A DNA stretch of 64,000 bases from Lactococcus lactis (GTDB taxonomy: Bacteria; Bacillota; Bacilli; Lactobacillales; Streptococcaceae). Position numbers and translations under genes: made by a program. Of this stretch, positions 48,468 to 56,889 are shown one piece after another. Every line of letters begins with the position of its first letter. Position 1 is the first letter of the stretch. The stretch covers positions 2,170,001 to 2,234,000 of the forward strand of contig NZ_CP118969.1 of the NCBI RefSeq assembly GCF_029023865.1, given 5' to 3'. Under the pieces are notes generated by a model. The model saw only the letters and a list, made by a program, of their open reading frames with translations, made no database searches and had not been told where the DNA came from.

Positions 48468-49391
48468 TTATTTAATGGCATCTTTGTCCAAATCATAGAA
48501 ACCGTGTGATAGTGTCCGTCCTGCTGGATGTATTTTTCGGATTTCTTCATCTAGTTGGAAAGCCTTAAGTTCTGTAAATTCGCCTGCTTCAATCAGCTTT
48601 TTAGCTTCTACAAAAAGTTTGCTTATCGCTACAAAATCTTCACCACGAGTAAAAATTCCATCCAATTTCCAATGGTCATAACCCATTGCTACTAAATCTG
48701 AAAGTTCTGTCATCATATCTAAATCATCATTAGCAAAAATATGCGTCCCGTGATTATCTTCAAAGATTGAATAATGTGTATCAACTTTCTTAGGTTCAGA
48801 GACAAAAAGATTTCTTTCTCTGTCTTTGCCTTTTTCCTCAGTCTTGATGAAATTATAATAGTTTTGCACCAATGGACGTTTGCTATGATGAATCACTGTT
48901 GCACCATAAACTAAAATTTCGCCTGGTACAACTAGTTCATCGGTCATATCAGCAAGTTCTTCTTTTGGCAATTCACGTGCAAGAACAGCTTCAATTGCCC
49001 CTTGTTTGGCCCAAAAATTAACTTGGCGGGCAGAAGCAACCATGGTTGAGGCATCATAAGTAAATGGTAACTCATATTTATCACGTTGCAAAACAAAAAT
49101 CACACCCGCATCACCTACTGCAATTCGGTCAGCTTTAATTTCAACTAAGAAATCTAAAAAATCTTTTATTTTTGTCATCATCTCTGTATGCATCAGAGCA
49201 TTGACCGCGACAGTCACTGTCTTTCCTGCATCATGTGCAAGTTCTGTAATTTTTTGAATCTCTTCGTTGGTTAAGGCAGTTGGTACGCGTAAACCATAAT
49301 TTTTTTCACCAATGTATAAACGGTCGACTCCAGCTTCGAGCAATGCTTTAGCTTGCTCTAGGCTTTCTGCCGTAGAAGTAATAGTAATCAT
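48468..49391 (-). CDS. trhP1: U32-family protein, tRNA hydroxylation (TrhP1/YrrN type)
   Basis: 307 residues, the short U32 form (TAESLEQAKALLEAGVDRLYIG, KNYGLRVPTALTNEEI, FTYDASTMVAS). It lacks the cysteine signature of its partner at 46616, as expected for the YrrN-type subunit. Together they are likely needed for hydroxylation of tRNA wobble uridine. Confidence 0.85.
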   Translation of the reverse strand: MITITSTAESLEQAKALLEAGVDRLYIGEKNYGLRVPTALTNEEIQKITELAHDAGKTVTVAVNALMHTEMMTKIKDFLDFLVEIKADRIAVGDAGVIFVLQRDKYELPFTYDASTMVASARQVNFWAKQGAIEAVLARELPKEELADMTDELVVPGEILVYGATVIHHSKRPLVQNYYNFIKTEEKGKDRERNLFVSEPKKVDTHYSIFEDNHGTHIFANDDLDMMTELSDLVAMGYDHWKLDGIFTRGEDFVAISKLFVEAKKLIEAGEFTELKAFQLDEEIRKIHPAGRTLSHGFYDLDKDAIK

Positions 49392-49611
49392 AGTGATAAT
49401 TATATCATATTGTTCTCTTACACGTTTTTTCTAATTCATCCTCTTACTAAAATTTACTACTCAAAATGATATTTATTCATAAAAAAGTATAGGTTAATTT
49501 TATTTTAACCCAAACGAAACTAAATAGTAATGCATTTAAATTTCGAGTAACGTAAACCTTTGCTTTTTATACTATAATTGATTACATAATATAGGAAAGT
49601 GCTAGAAAATT

Positions 49612-49893
49612 ATGGAATTAAAGAATTTAAAAGATTTTTATGAGAAGCAAGAATATGTCGATTATAACGAAAGTAAAAATTTTGAGCAAAGACAAGTCAA
49701 CAAAAGAATTGAAGAATTAAGCTTCTTCACGAATATTGCTGTTTTCTCAATTTTTCTTGTTTTTACTACTTACATTTTGGTGAGTTTATTGGCAAGCTGG
49801 ATTGCTATTCCAGTTTCTATTGTTCTCTCGCTTGCTCTTTATATTTCCGTGAAAAAAGGAATTGCTAAAGCGATTAAATTTATGATGAAATAA
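49612..49893 (+). CDS. Small membrane protein, DUF3270-like
   Basis: 93 residues: a charged N-terminus with the pattern QRQVNKRIEELSFFTNIAVFS, then two membrane helices (~40-62 and ~65-80) and a basic end. It recalls the DUF3270 group of streptococci and lactococci, without known role. A TATACT/TATAAT region lies upstream and a short terminator (ACTG...CAGTTTTTT) follows. Confidence 0.65.
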   Translation: MELKNLKDFYEKQEYVDYNESKNFEQRQVNKRIEELSFFTNIAVFSIFLVFTTYILVSLLASWIAIPVSIVLSLALYISVKKGIAKAIKFMMK

Positions 49894-49915
49894 AAACTGC
49901 CTAATAGACAGTTTT

Positions 49916-50737
49916 TTATTTTATTCCAATTAAAATTTGCACATGAATTCTCGCTGTTTTTGGCGGATTTTCCTTTGCAAATTTTTTTCTTTCCTCAGAA
50001 ACTGACCATTCTAATGGACTCATCAATAAGAAATCTTGACGCAAATTTTCTGGAACTTCAAAAGTATAATCAATTGTTTGTTGAGTATTCTTAGGAAATT
50101 CTTCTTTAAAACGCTCAATAACTGCTTGATTATCATAATCAACTGGAAGTTGATAAACTTCTCGCAACTCACGTAAATAATTTCTGTCAGGAATAATTTT
50201 AATAACCCGGCCATTTTCTGTCAGAACTCGATGAAATTCTGCATAATTTGAAGGCGTAAAAATATTCAAAATTACTGACAGACTTTCGTCAGCAAAAGGG
50301 AGATTAGTTAAATCAGCTAAGGACAGAAAACTTTTCGTATCTAATTCGGTTGCCATTTCAATTCCATCTTTAGCAATATCAAAAGCAAACTTCGCCCCCG
50401 CACCCTCTAGGAGTTCTAAAAATGAACCTTCACCTGTTCCAACATCAAGTAAATTTCCACTGACAAATGATTTTTGAATTTCTGTCAGTAAATTTTGATA
50501 CATCCCTGCTTGAATTAGGCGTCTACGTGGTTCAAACATTTTACGCGTATAATGCTCTGTGTCAGCTTTTGTTTGTAAAAAATTAACATAACCTTTCTTG
50601 TTTAAATTATAAGTATGATTATTTTCACATTTTAAGGCATAGGCTGCCAATTGAAATTTACCATGACAAATTGGACATCTCAACATTTCCACATTTTCTT
50701 CTAAAAGTAAATAAGCTTTTTCAATTTTTTTTAACAT
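49916..50737 (-). CDS. rlmA: 23S rRNA (guanine-N1)-methyltransferase, RlmA type
   Basis: 273 residues. The N-terminal zinc finger has CPIC, then C and H about 15 residues on (LKCENNHTYNLNKKGYVNFL). The methyltransferase follows with LLDVGTGEGSFLELL as the SAM site. Gram-positive members methylate G748 in helix 35 and can affect macrolide response; Gram-negative ones G745. Last chromosomal gene before the phage-satellite-like island. Confidence 0.9.
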   Translation of the reverse strand: MLKKIEKAYLLLEENVEMLRCPICHGKFQLAAYALKCENNHTYNLNKKGYVNFLQTKADTEHYTRKMFEPRRRLIQAGMYQNLLTEIQKSFVSGNLLDVGTGEGSFLELLEGAGAKFAFDIAKDGIEMATELDTKSFLSLADLTNLPFADESLSVILNIFTPSNYAEFHRVLTENGRVIKIIPDRNYLRELREVYQLPVDYDNQAVIERFKEEFPKNTQQTIDYTFEVPENLRQDFLLMSPLEWSVSEERKKFAKENPPKTARIHVQILIGIK

Positions 50738-51417
50738 AGTTCTATTTTATCACAGCTCCCCATTAGAGCCAAATAGAGGGTAAAATACACGTTTTATACA
50801 ATTATGCACTAAAAACACGACCCATTAGACCATAATATACAGCTTTTTAAACGTAGTAAAAGACGTAAAAAAACACGAACGTAGTAAAAAGCGTTAAAAA
50901 AATGAACAAATTTTTGTCAGGCAAGGGGCTGTATATCCATGATATACGGCTTTTAATTTTGCTGACTTTTTTTATAAAAACGTAAAAAAATTATTAAAAG
51001 ATGAATACCCCCGCCCCTATTTGTTTTAGGAATACCGTATACCAATGGTGGCTCCCTTTCGAAAAAAGTGATTTTTGAAAACTTTTTTTCTGAAACGAAA
51101 TCGCTCAACCGCAATGATAACTAGGATAATTGACCATCAAAAGTTGCACACCAAAAAGGAGGAAATAGGCTAAAAACTCTAAAAAAAGGCTAAAAAGGGG
51201 AAACTATTACCAAAAAATCCCTTAACCATACCATTTACCGATTGTACCCCCCCTATGCAAAAATTTTAGAAAATCACTTTTTTACTCAGGGAGGAACCAT
51301 TGGTATACGGTATTCCTAATAGCAATGAGGGGGGGTATCTAAAAATTATAGAGAAAAAATGATATAATAGGGTTAGGTAAATTATTACTACTTTTCTTTA
51401 TATTTGTCCGTGAAAAT
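50738..51417. other. 680-bp non-coding left flank of the satellite-like island
   Basis: No plausible gene. It has direct copies of ACGTAGTAAAA (50851 and 50879), G and C homopolymer runs, and a large inverted repeat described separately. At 51363-51368 a plus-strand TATAAT is followed 38 bases later by CCGTGAA-AA-TTCACGG and six T, so a ~60-base plus-strand transcript could end there. The exact left boundary of the island lies somewhere in this stretch; no att repeat was found. Confidence 0.6.
51005..51339. repeat. Large imperfect inverted repeat (~75-bp arms)
   Basis: Arms at about 51005-51080 and 51265-51339. Inside each arm 22 bases match perfectly (51028-51049 with 51297-51318; centre ACCGTATACCAATGGT), then GCTCCCT/AGGGAG, AAAAAGTGATTTT/AAAATCACTTTTT and C/G runs. 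The 190-bp middle is not coding. Candidate replication origin, packaging site or transposon-like ends. Confidence 0.8.
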
Positions 51418-51741
51418 TCACGGGCTTTTTTGTTTTATTGAAAGTTCATTACCTTGTTTTATAATCTTTTTCACTTGCTTAATAGTTGGGTTCGTGTGGT
51501 TTCTAATAGTATGTTCGTTTAACAGATAACGGCTTGCAACTTCTGATAGTGTCATGCGTTCCATGTATCTAAGTCTGATTAACTCTAGGTCATCATCACT
51601 CAATGAATCAAACACCTCTGTCATTGCTTTGAATATAAAGCGTTGTGGTGTGAGTTGGTCTGAGCTGTCTATCCTATCCGTCCATGACTTCATTGTACCT
51701 GTGAGATATAATCTGATATTAAACTCTAGCTCATTCATCAT
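51418..51741 (-). CDS. Sigma-70 region 4-like late regulator 1
   Basis: 107 residues from ATG 51741, which follows TTGGAGGATTGT. The C-terminal half is a helix-turn-helix of the sigma-4/ArpU type (DDLELIRLRYMERMTLSEVA, LNEHTIRNHTNPTIKQVKKI). In phages such proteins switch on late genes. It is the last gene of the leftward operon and resembles its neighbour at 51842. The stop codon lies inside a hairpin. Confidence 0.75.
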   Translation of the reverse strand: MMNELEFNIRLYLTGTMKSWTDRIDSSDQLTPQRFIFKAMTEVFDSLSDDDLELIRLRYMERMTLSEVASRYLLNEHTIRNHTNPTIKQVKKIIKQGNELSIKQKSP

Positions 51742-51841
51742 ACAATCCTCCAAACAAAAAAGCACCCCCACAATTAGAGATACTTTCCTGCATTATCATA
51801 CCATGCGCATTTCTGCGTCTTTTTTTTATAAGACTATTATA

Positions 51842-52171
51842 TCATACTTTAGATATAATTTCCTTAGCTTTCTTCATGACCTTACCTGTCTTAGCTGTAA
51901 TCTGATAAGCTGATAGTCCTGTGCGCTTTGTAGTCTCTGCGATACTTAATAACTCAACGTATCTCAAACATAGTAATGCTATGCTGTCAGTATCGACTGA
52001 ATCAAATAGCTCATCAAGATTATCTAATAATTTAAGAAGCCTTGGTAAGTTACCTGGTTCAGCTCCTATCTTTTCAATATAAGATTTTCTGCTTTGAGCG
52101 CTTAGGTATAGCGTTCCTCTAAGATACCACCTTACAACATCTTGAGGTCTCCCCCAATAATATCTAACCAT
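51842..52171 (-). CDS. Sigma-70 region 4-like late regulator 2
   Basis: 109 residues. Same plan as the 51418 protein: N-terminal helices (VVRWYLRGTLYLSAQSRKSY), then DSIALLCLRYVELLSIAETT and GLSAYQITAKTGKVMKKAKEII. The two are probably ancient duplicates. ATG follows AAAGGATATAAA. A TATAAT lies 28 bases upstream at the end of the 130-bp repeat, so the gene may have its own activated promoter. Confidence 0.75.
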   Translation of the reverse strand: MVRYYWGRPQDVVRWYLRGTLYLSAQSRKSYIEKIGAEPGNLPRLLKLLDNLDELFDSVDTDSIALLCLRYVELLSIAETTKRTGLSAYQITAKTGKVMKKAKEIISKV

Positions 52172-52198
52172 CTATTTTATATCCTTTCGTGCTATATT

Positions 52199-52328
52199 AT
52201 AAATTCCTAGCGAAGTAGGAAAAGTACGGTACCACGGTATCAAAGTCCCACAAATGGCTTAACCACGCTTATAAACTTGCTACCGCTAACGGTATCATGA
52301 TACCGTAGTACAGTATCATTTTCGCTTT
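52199..52328. repeat. 130-bp direct repeat, copy 1
   Basis: Differs from 53895-54024 at three positions only and has the same length. It contains the palindrome CGGTATCATGATACCG, a small stem TTCCTA-GCGAAG-TAGGAA and several GGTATCA half-sites. Non-coding. It lies before the sigma-4-like pair. Confidence 0.95.
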
Positions 52329-52384
52329 TTCTGACATTAACAATAAATACCTAGCCAATATAGACTAGGTTTTTTTATTATAAT

Positions 52385-52975
52385 CTAATCACTCAATCCG
52401 TCAAGATAAGCTCTTACTTTTTCTTTATACTTTCGTGTACGCTCGTCTTCAAATTGTTTGAGAGAACGAGTGACATTGATAGAAGTATCATCATAAGCTG
52501 GTTTACTTACTACGCTTATTTCGCCTAATGTTTGAAGTTGGTTGATTGTTCGGACAGGTTTACTTGCTCCTTGTTGCCATGAATCGCCACCGTCTGCCAC
52601 GACAAAGCCGAAACTCATGCCTTTAAGGTTTCCAGCCTTTATGTTGTTATAGACATCATGGCCCACTGTTGTATCTGGCATATCCAAAACAAAATGCAAG
52701 CCGACTTTATCAATGCTTAACTTTAAAGTTCCTGCATCAACTCTGCCTAGCACATTGGCGTAATCATGGTTATATAAAGCTAATACATCGCTTAGGTCAA
52801 CATTATTGAGCGCCGATGAAGAAATATACTCAATAAAAGGTGCATTAGGCACACTTGGCTTATTAAATACAACGGCATACCCTGCAATTTGTCCAATGAA
52901 TCCTGCTTTTTTATTTGCGTCTCTAATTTCTAGTTTGCTATCAATCCCAAAATTAATTTCTGTTTTTTTAGTCAT
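52385..52975 (-). CDS. HK97-type prohead protease
   Basis: 196 residues. The U35 fold appears as GYAVVFNK, the catalytic His in ALYNHDYANVLGRV, the Ser in GMSFGFVV and the Glu in LGEISVVSKPAYDDTSI, so the active triad is intact. Such proteases cut scaffold and capsid during head maturation. No major capsid or portal gene is nearby, so it would have to act on a helper phage's head or have been left behind. ATG follows TTAGGGGATTAA. Confidence 0.9.
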   Translation of the reverse strand: MTKKTEINFGIDSKLEIRDANKKAGFIGQIAGYAVVFNKPSVPNAPFIEYISSSALNNVDLSDVLALYNHDYANVLGRVDAGTLKLSIDKVGLHFVLDMPDTTVGHDVYNNIKAGNLKGMSFGFVVADGGDSWQQGASKPVRTINQLQTLGEISVVSKPAYDDTSINVTRSLKQFEDERTRKYKEKVRAYLDGLSD

Positions 52976-52983
52976 TTAATCCC

Positions 52984-53592
52984 CTAATCTAAATCAGTCA
53001 TGATTTTTTCAGATTTTAGAAATGCCATTAGTTCTTTTTCATATTGGCTTGCCATTAATCTAACAATTCCAAAGAACCAGTTATTTTTGTGACTTCCGTT
53101 TTTTTGAGCAATTAACTTATATAATGGGCCTCGAGAATAAACATTTGATTTTTCTAGTAAGTAATCCCCTGATTCCTGAAGTTGATAACGTTGGTCATCA
53201 ACTTCCTTGTTATATTCCTTTAGTTTTTTCTTCGTATCTTTAGATAAGGTACTTTTTAATAAATCTTGTTGAATGTTACTTAAACTATCTGCTCGGCTTA
53301 ATGCTTCTCCGATAGTATCATCAACTTCTTGAGAACTCCAGAAAACATCTAGCTCTTTCTGTTCCTCCGTCAGCCGTTTTTCTAATGTCTCTAGTAATTG
53401 CTTAGCGTTATTCAATTCAGATAAGGCTTTGAGTGATTCATCAATATCATCATTTCGAGATTGATTTTCCATTTTTTTAATTTTATTTTTTAATTCAGAA
53501 ATTAATTGATTCGTTTTATCCACTTTTTGAGTAAGTGGTTTAGCTTGTTTTTCGAGTTTGTTCTTTGCTTCTTCAATATATTTTACTTGCAT
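52984..53592 (-). CDS. Coiled-coil protein, scaffold-like
   Basis: 202 residues from ATG 53592, which follows AATGGAGAAAATAAC; the longer in-frame reading overlaps the upstream gene. Residues ~5-100 form a long coiled coil (EAKNKLEKQAKPLTQKVDKT, then LISELKNKIKKMENQ). It lies 8 bp before the prohead protease gene, where scaffold or capsid-size proteins are usually encoded. That role is inference. Confidence 0.7.
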   Translation of the reverse strand: MQVKYIEEAKNKLEKQAKPLTQKVDKTNQLISELKNKIKKMENQSRNDDIDESLKALSELNNAKQLLETLEKRLTEEQKELDVFWSSQEVDDTIGEALSRADSLSNIQQDLLKSTLSKDTKKKLKEYNKEVDDQRYQLQESGDYLLEKSNVYSRGPLYKLIAQKNGSHKNNWFFGIVRLMASQYEKELMAFLKSEKIMTDLD

Positions 53593-53618
53593 GTTATTTT
53601 CTCCATTTTCGTTATTTA

Positions 53619-53801
53619 TTACTTTTCGGCATTCCACAGAACGCCCAACTTATCGCCTAATGTCGCGATCGCTTGATGAGTTTCTTGGTCTGATTGAAGT
53701 TGGTTATCAAAGTATTCTTTTAATGAGAGAAGATTTTCAACTGCTTTATTTCTCTCATTTTCAGCGACTGGGATTTCTAAGTTTTTTGTTTCGTTGCTCA
53801 T
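53619..53801 (-). CDS. Small acidic protein, first gene of the capsid-type cassette
   Basis: 60 residues, soluble, helical (VAENERNKAVENLLSLKEYF, then SDQETHQAIATLGDKLG). ATG follows AATCGGAGAAAATAAA, almost the same ribosome site as the next gene. Upstream, an 8-codon frame (MKKVRCPTK) with GAGGAAAT lies at the edge of repeat copy 2. Unknown. Confidence 0.7.
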   Translation of the reverse strand: MSNETKNLEIPVAENERNKAVENLLSLKEYFDNQLQSDQETHQAIATLGDKLGVLWNAEK

Positions 53802-53894
53802 TTTATTTTCTCCGATTTATATTTTTAAGTCAGGTTTTGTCAGTAAATTCATTTTGTCGGACAGCGTACTTTTTTCATGTTTTTATTTCCTCTG

Positions 53895-54024
53895 ATAAAT
53901 TCCTAGCGAAGTAGGAAAAGTACGGTATCACGGTATCAAAGTCCCGCAAATGGCTTAACCACGCTTATAAACTTGCTACCGCTAACGGTATCATGATACC
54001 GAAGTACAGTATCATTTTCGCTTT
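53895..54024. repeat. 130-bp direct repeat, copy 2
   Basis: Partner of 52199-52328 (127 of 130 bases the same by eye). Its right end reaches into the last codons of the helicase gene. The two copies bracket the three-gene prohead-protease cassette exactly. Confidence 0.95.
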
Positions 54025-55646
54025 CTCTTACGTAGATACCCTTTTGTCATGCTTTTATGTTTGTCTTCGTCCCAATGAAATAGCCGTCTAAAAAGCTCAT
54101 ATTCCTCGGCTCGGTGTAAATCAATCGCTCTGTTAAAGCCTGCCGTATGAGGTCTTTTACTTGTTTTTTCCCATTCCTTTTTAATGTGGTCAGGTAATTT
54201 AAGCTCAAACTCTCGCTTAGTAAATGGCTTTACACCCTCATCTTCACACCATGCACGATATAAGGCGCTTATAAAGGCGGTCGGTAGAAAATCACTTACA
54301 AATTCCTCAAACATATCATTTACAAACGCCAGTACATTGTCATTAGAGATTTTAAAATCATCTAACAGACCTTGTGTGGCTTTGGGTTCGTCAAACTTCT
54401 CAAAGTTAAGCGATAAAGCGATTTTAAGCACGTACTCTAAAACGTCTTTGCGTTTAATATAATCATCTTTGATTTTCCAGTTGTCATTATCTGACGTGAA
54501 AGACTTGTTAAAGGGAACAATAAGCAAACGTCTGTATGTTCCATTTGACTTGTTTCTAAACTTTGGTAAAAAGTTAGTAGATTGAATAACCAGCTTGTTA
54601 AATACTGCTAAGGTTGGTTGTTTCCCTTTCGCTTCAATCGGTACTGGGTCGCCAGTAACCACAGAAAAGTAATTCCCTGCATTGTCTAAGTAACTGACTT
54701 GGCTGTCATCTCCAATAATGCAAGTCTTCCCAACGACTTGGGAAAGAGAAAAGCGTTCAGAAAACTGTTCAGCTTTGACACTTGCGACGTTCTCACGTCC
54801 GATTAAGTTCATGATGAGGCTCTGAAATGTACCTTTGCCGTCATTTCCTTTACCGACGAGCCACACGCCTTTGCGATAGGAGTAGTTGCCGTTGGTGCTT
54901 GCGGAAATAATCTGCCATAAAAGTCTGACAAGTTCTTTATCTCCACTCATTAAATCAAGTAACCAGTCATCTACGTTCCAACCGTTAATATTGGGTACTT
55001 TAGCCTTAGCGTTGTACTTGGTCGCAATCGTTGAGGTAAAGACGTACTTAGGACTAAATGGCTCTAATTGCTGTGTTTTCTTATTAAAAATGCCGTTAGC
55101 AACTGGTATCAAGTGAGCTTCTGCGGTTTGTTGCTTAACCTCTGCTAAGGTTTCAAGTTTAAAGAGAACCTCTTTAGACCGTGCCTGACTGTATGACGGT
55201 TCTAGCCAATAAATGAGCCGATGAAAGAAGTTCTCATTTGTTTCATATATCCCTAGTTCAGGATTATAAACGCCTAACAGTCCGCTTTGGTGGTCTAATT
55301 TGATGACTTTGAGCGTCTTATAGATAATTCTTGCTGTTTCTAAAGGGCTTAATGATTTCGGTGGCTTTCCGTCCTCTTTAGGTGTGCTTAAAAATAAGTT
55401 ACGGTGTTCAAAGAATAGTTTTCTAACCGCTCTAAGCGTTTGAGTGTTTGCTTTGACATAATCAGGCTGATTAATGATTTCTTTTTCTTGTTCTAACCAG
55501 TCTGTCAAACTGTCTTGATAACCTGCGATATTGACGACTTTTTTGCCGTCTTCGCCATAATCTGTGAAGTCCTCTATTTTAGGTTTCGGACTTCTTACGT
55601 TTCCCTGTGGCGTTTCTGCCACAAGTTTTTCTAGTTGGTCTGTCAT
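54012..55646 (-). CDS. Phage/satellite SF3 helicase (D5/P4 primase C-terminal type)
   Basis: 544 residues. D5-type N-terminal part, then Walker A VGKGNDGKGTFQSL near residue 265, Walker B KTCIIGDDSQV, motif C KLVIQSTNFLPKF and a C-terminal winged helix. It unwinds the origin for satellite replication, together with the primase-polymerase encoded 10 bp upstream. The C-terminus is basic (KGYLRKRKRK), its last codons being part of the 130-bp repeat. ATG follows GAAAGGAAGTC. Confidence 0.9.
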   Translation of the reverse strand: MTDQLEKLVAETPQGNVRSPKPKIEDFTDYGEDGKKVVNIAGYQDSLTDWLEQEKEIINQPDYVKANTQTLRAVRKLFFEHRNLFLSTPKEDGKPPKSLSPLETARIIYKTLKVIKLDHQSGLLGVYNPELGIYETNENFFHRLIYWLEPSYSQARSKEVLFKLETLAEVKQQTAEAHLIPVANGIFNKKTQQLEPFSPKYVFTSTIATKYNAKAKVPNINGWNVDDWLLDLMSGDKELVRLLWQIISASTNGNYSYRKGVWLVGKGNDGKGTFQSLIMNLIGRENVASVKAEQFSERFSLSQVVGKTCIIGDDSQVSYLDNAGNYFSVVTGDPVPIEAKGKQPTLAVFNKLVIQSTNFLPKFRNKSNGTYRRLLIVPFNKSFTSDNDNWKIKDDYIKRKDVLEYVLKIALSLNFEKFDEPKATQGLLDDFKISNDNVLAFVNDMFEEFVSDFLPTAFISALYRAWCEDEGVKPFTKREFELKLPDHIKKEWEKTSKRPHTAGFNRAIDLHRAEEYELFRRLFHWDEDKHKSMTKGYLRKRKRK

Positions 55647-55656
55647 GACTTCCTTT

Positions 55657-56451
55657 CTATTTCATCTTGAATACACTTTTCCAAATGGTCGCCAGCTCGT
55701 CATCAGGTAAGGGCGGACTGGTTCGATTGTTAAAGGTTCGCAATAAGTCCATGCAATGATTGTTATCAATGCCTATTTTTCTCCAGTAGTGGAGAATACG
55801 ATTTGTATCGTTGTTTCGGTTGCCTTTTCTTGCGCCTTGGTTGAATAACTCCCACATTTCAGCGCCATAAGTACGACTGCCTAACGTTGGGTTCTGTCTT
55901 TTTTGTCGTCGCTGTATCATTTCAAGTAACCAGTCAGGACAATCGCAAAGATTATCGAAAGTTAAAGGCTCGTTAGTTTCTGTATCATTCAAAGGGATAT
56001 AATCGCCGTCTGTGCGTTTGCTTGGGTAGATTGGTGTGAAGTGTGTTTTTATCTCCACGCCGTCCGCCAATTCACTGACAATCGGTTGACTGAATAGCTC
56101 TTTGGGAACTTTAAAGAAAACATGCAAGCCGTTGCCTGTTGGTGTCTTCTCGACATAGGTACTTAATATTTCGCCCTCGCTGTGTTCATTCCACAATCGA
56201 CTGAAAACACTCCGCCCATTCTGTCCGTTTTGGTGCTGGTCTAAGTCAATACAAATCAAACCGCTATTTCTAAGATTAATCATAATATTGCGGTTCGGTA
56301 TTTCATCAAACCATTCGCTTACTGTGATTTCGTCAAGCGTTCCACTTGAAGTACCACGGATAACAGCTCTCTCACTTTTCCCAGCCGGAAAGCCCGCAAT
56401 GACAGAAAAGCCACGACTAATACAGTTTAGGGCTTGTTCTTTGGGTGTCAA
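55657..56451 (-). CDS. Bifunctional primase-polymerase (AEP)
   Basis: 264 residues. Prim-Pol features: the acidic pair in GLICIDLDQHQNGQNG, the GNGLHVFFKVP histidine motif and IYPSKRTDGDY. The C-terminal PriCT-like part (HCMDLLRTFNNRTSPPLPDD, then IWKSVFK) is present. Starts at TTG 56451, overlapping the stop of the zinc-ribbon gene, with GGAGG eight bases upstream. Primes satellite DNA replication with the SF3 helicase. Confidence 0.9.
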   Translation of the reverse strand: MTPKEQALNCISRGFSVIAGFPAGKSERAVIRGTSSGTLDEITVSEWFDEIPNRNIMINLRNSGLICIDLDQHQNGQNGRSVFSRLWNEHSEGEILSTYVEKTPTGNGLHVFFKVPKELFSQPIVSELADGVEIKTHFTPIYPSKRTDGDYIPLNDTETNEPLTFDNLCDCPDWLLEMIQRRQKRQNPTLGSRTYGAEMWELFNQGARKGNRNNDTNRILHYWRKIGIDNNHCMDLLRTFNNRTSPPLPDDELATIWKSVFKMK

Positions 56452-56555
56452 TGGTCAACCTCCAGTCTATACTCACATTCATCACAAATTTGTCGCTCTT
56501 GATAGGGAATGACTTCATTTTCTTTTAGAGGTTTACCACATAAATAACAATTCAC
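56448..56555 (-). CDS. 35-residue zinc-ribbon protein (GTG start)
   Basis: GTG 56555 is preceded by a perfect AAGGAGGACTAACAAA. The product has two CxxC pairs: NCYLCGKPL and QICDECEYRLEVDH, 18 residues apart, as in treble-clef or ribbon zinc fingers. Its stop overlaps the TTG start of the primase-polymerase, so it may control or assist it. A longer reading frame covers it, but that frame's front part looks non-coding. Confidence 0.75.
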   Translation of the reverse strand: MNCYLCGKPLKENEVIPYQERQICDECEYRLEVDH

Positions 56556-56559
56556 TTTG

Positions 56560-56889
56560 TTAGTCCTCCTTAAAAAGTTGGTCAATCCAATCAAGTTCAG
56601 CAAGTGTATAGCCGTTGACTGCATTATTAATCGCAATGCCTGTCCGTTGTTTTTTGATAATTCCAGCTCTGCGCTCGTCTTCGTTAGTTGGAATAAAATA
56701 GCCGTTATCAATTGAACCAATAGCGCAACCTTGCTTATGGAGGTACTCAATTCTACTCTGTAAAGTACGAAAATCAATATCAAGTGTTTGTGCCAATATT
56801 CTACCTTTGACAGCTCGGTCAATTCCTCGATGTTCAGCAAGAAATTTAATAATATTTTGGTCTAACGTCTGTAAGTTTTTAAGTTTCAT
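56560..56889 (-). CDS. Satellite protein with winged-helix look, unknown
   Basis: 109 residues. The first 50 (LDQNIIKFLAEHRGIDRAVK, then ILAQTLDIDFRTLQSRIEYL) look like a winged helix that reads DNA. A tail (TLAELDWIDQLFKED) follows. Overlaps the upstream gene by 4 bp (ATGA). Confidence 0.75.
   Translation of the reverse strand: MKLKNLQTLDQNIIKFLAEHRGIDRAVKGRILAQTLDIDFRTLQSRIEYLHKQGCAIGSIDNGYFIPTNEDERRAGIIKKQRTGIAINNAVNGYTLAELDWIDQLFKED

Noticed and set aside
51001-51340. Insertion sequence
   Set aside because: There are inverted arms but no transposase frame between or near them and no obvious target duplication.
56556-56840. Front part of the long frame leading into the zinc-ribbon protein
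   Set aside because: It overlaps the 56560-56889 gene in another frame with Leu/Ile-rich shadow composition; a GTG with perfect Shine-Dalgarno at 56555 starts the real gene.
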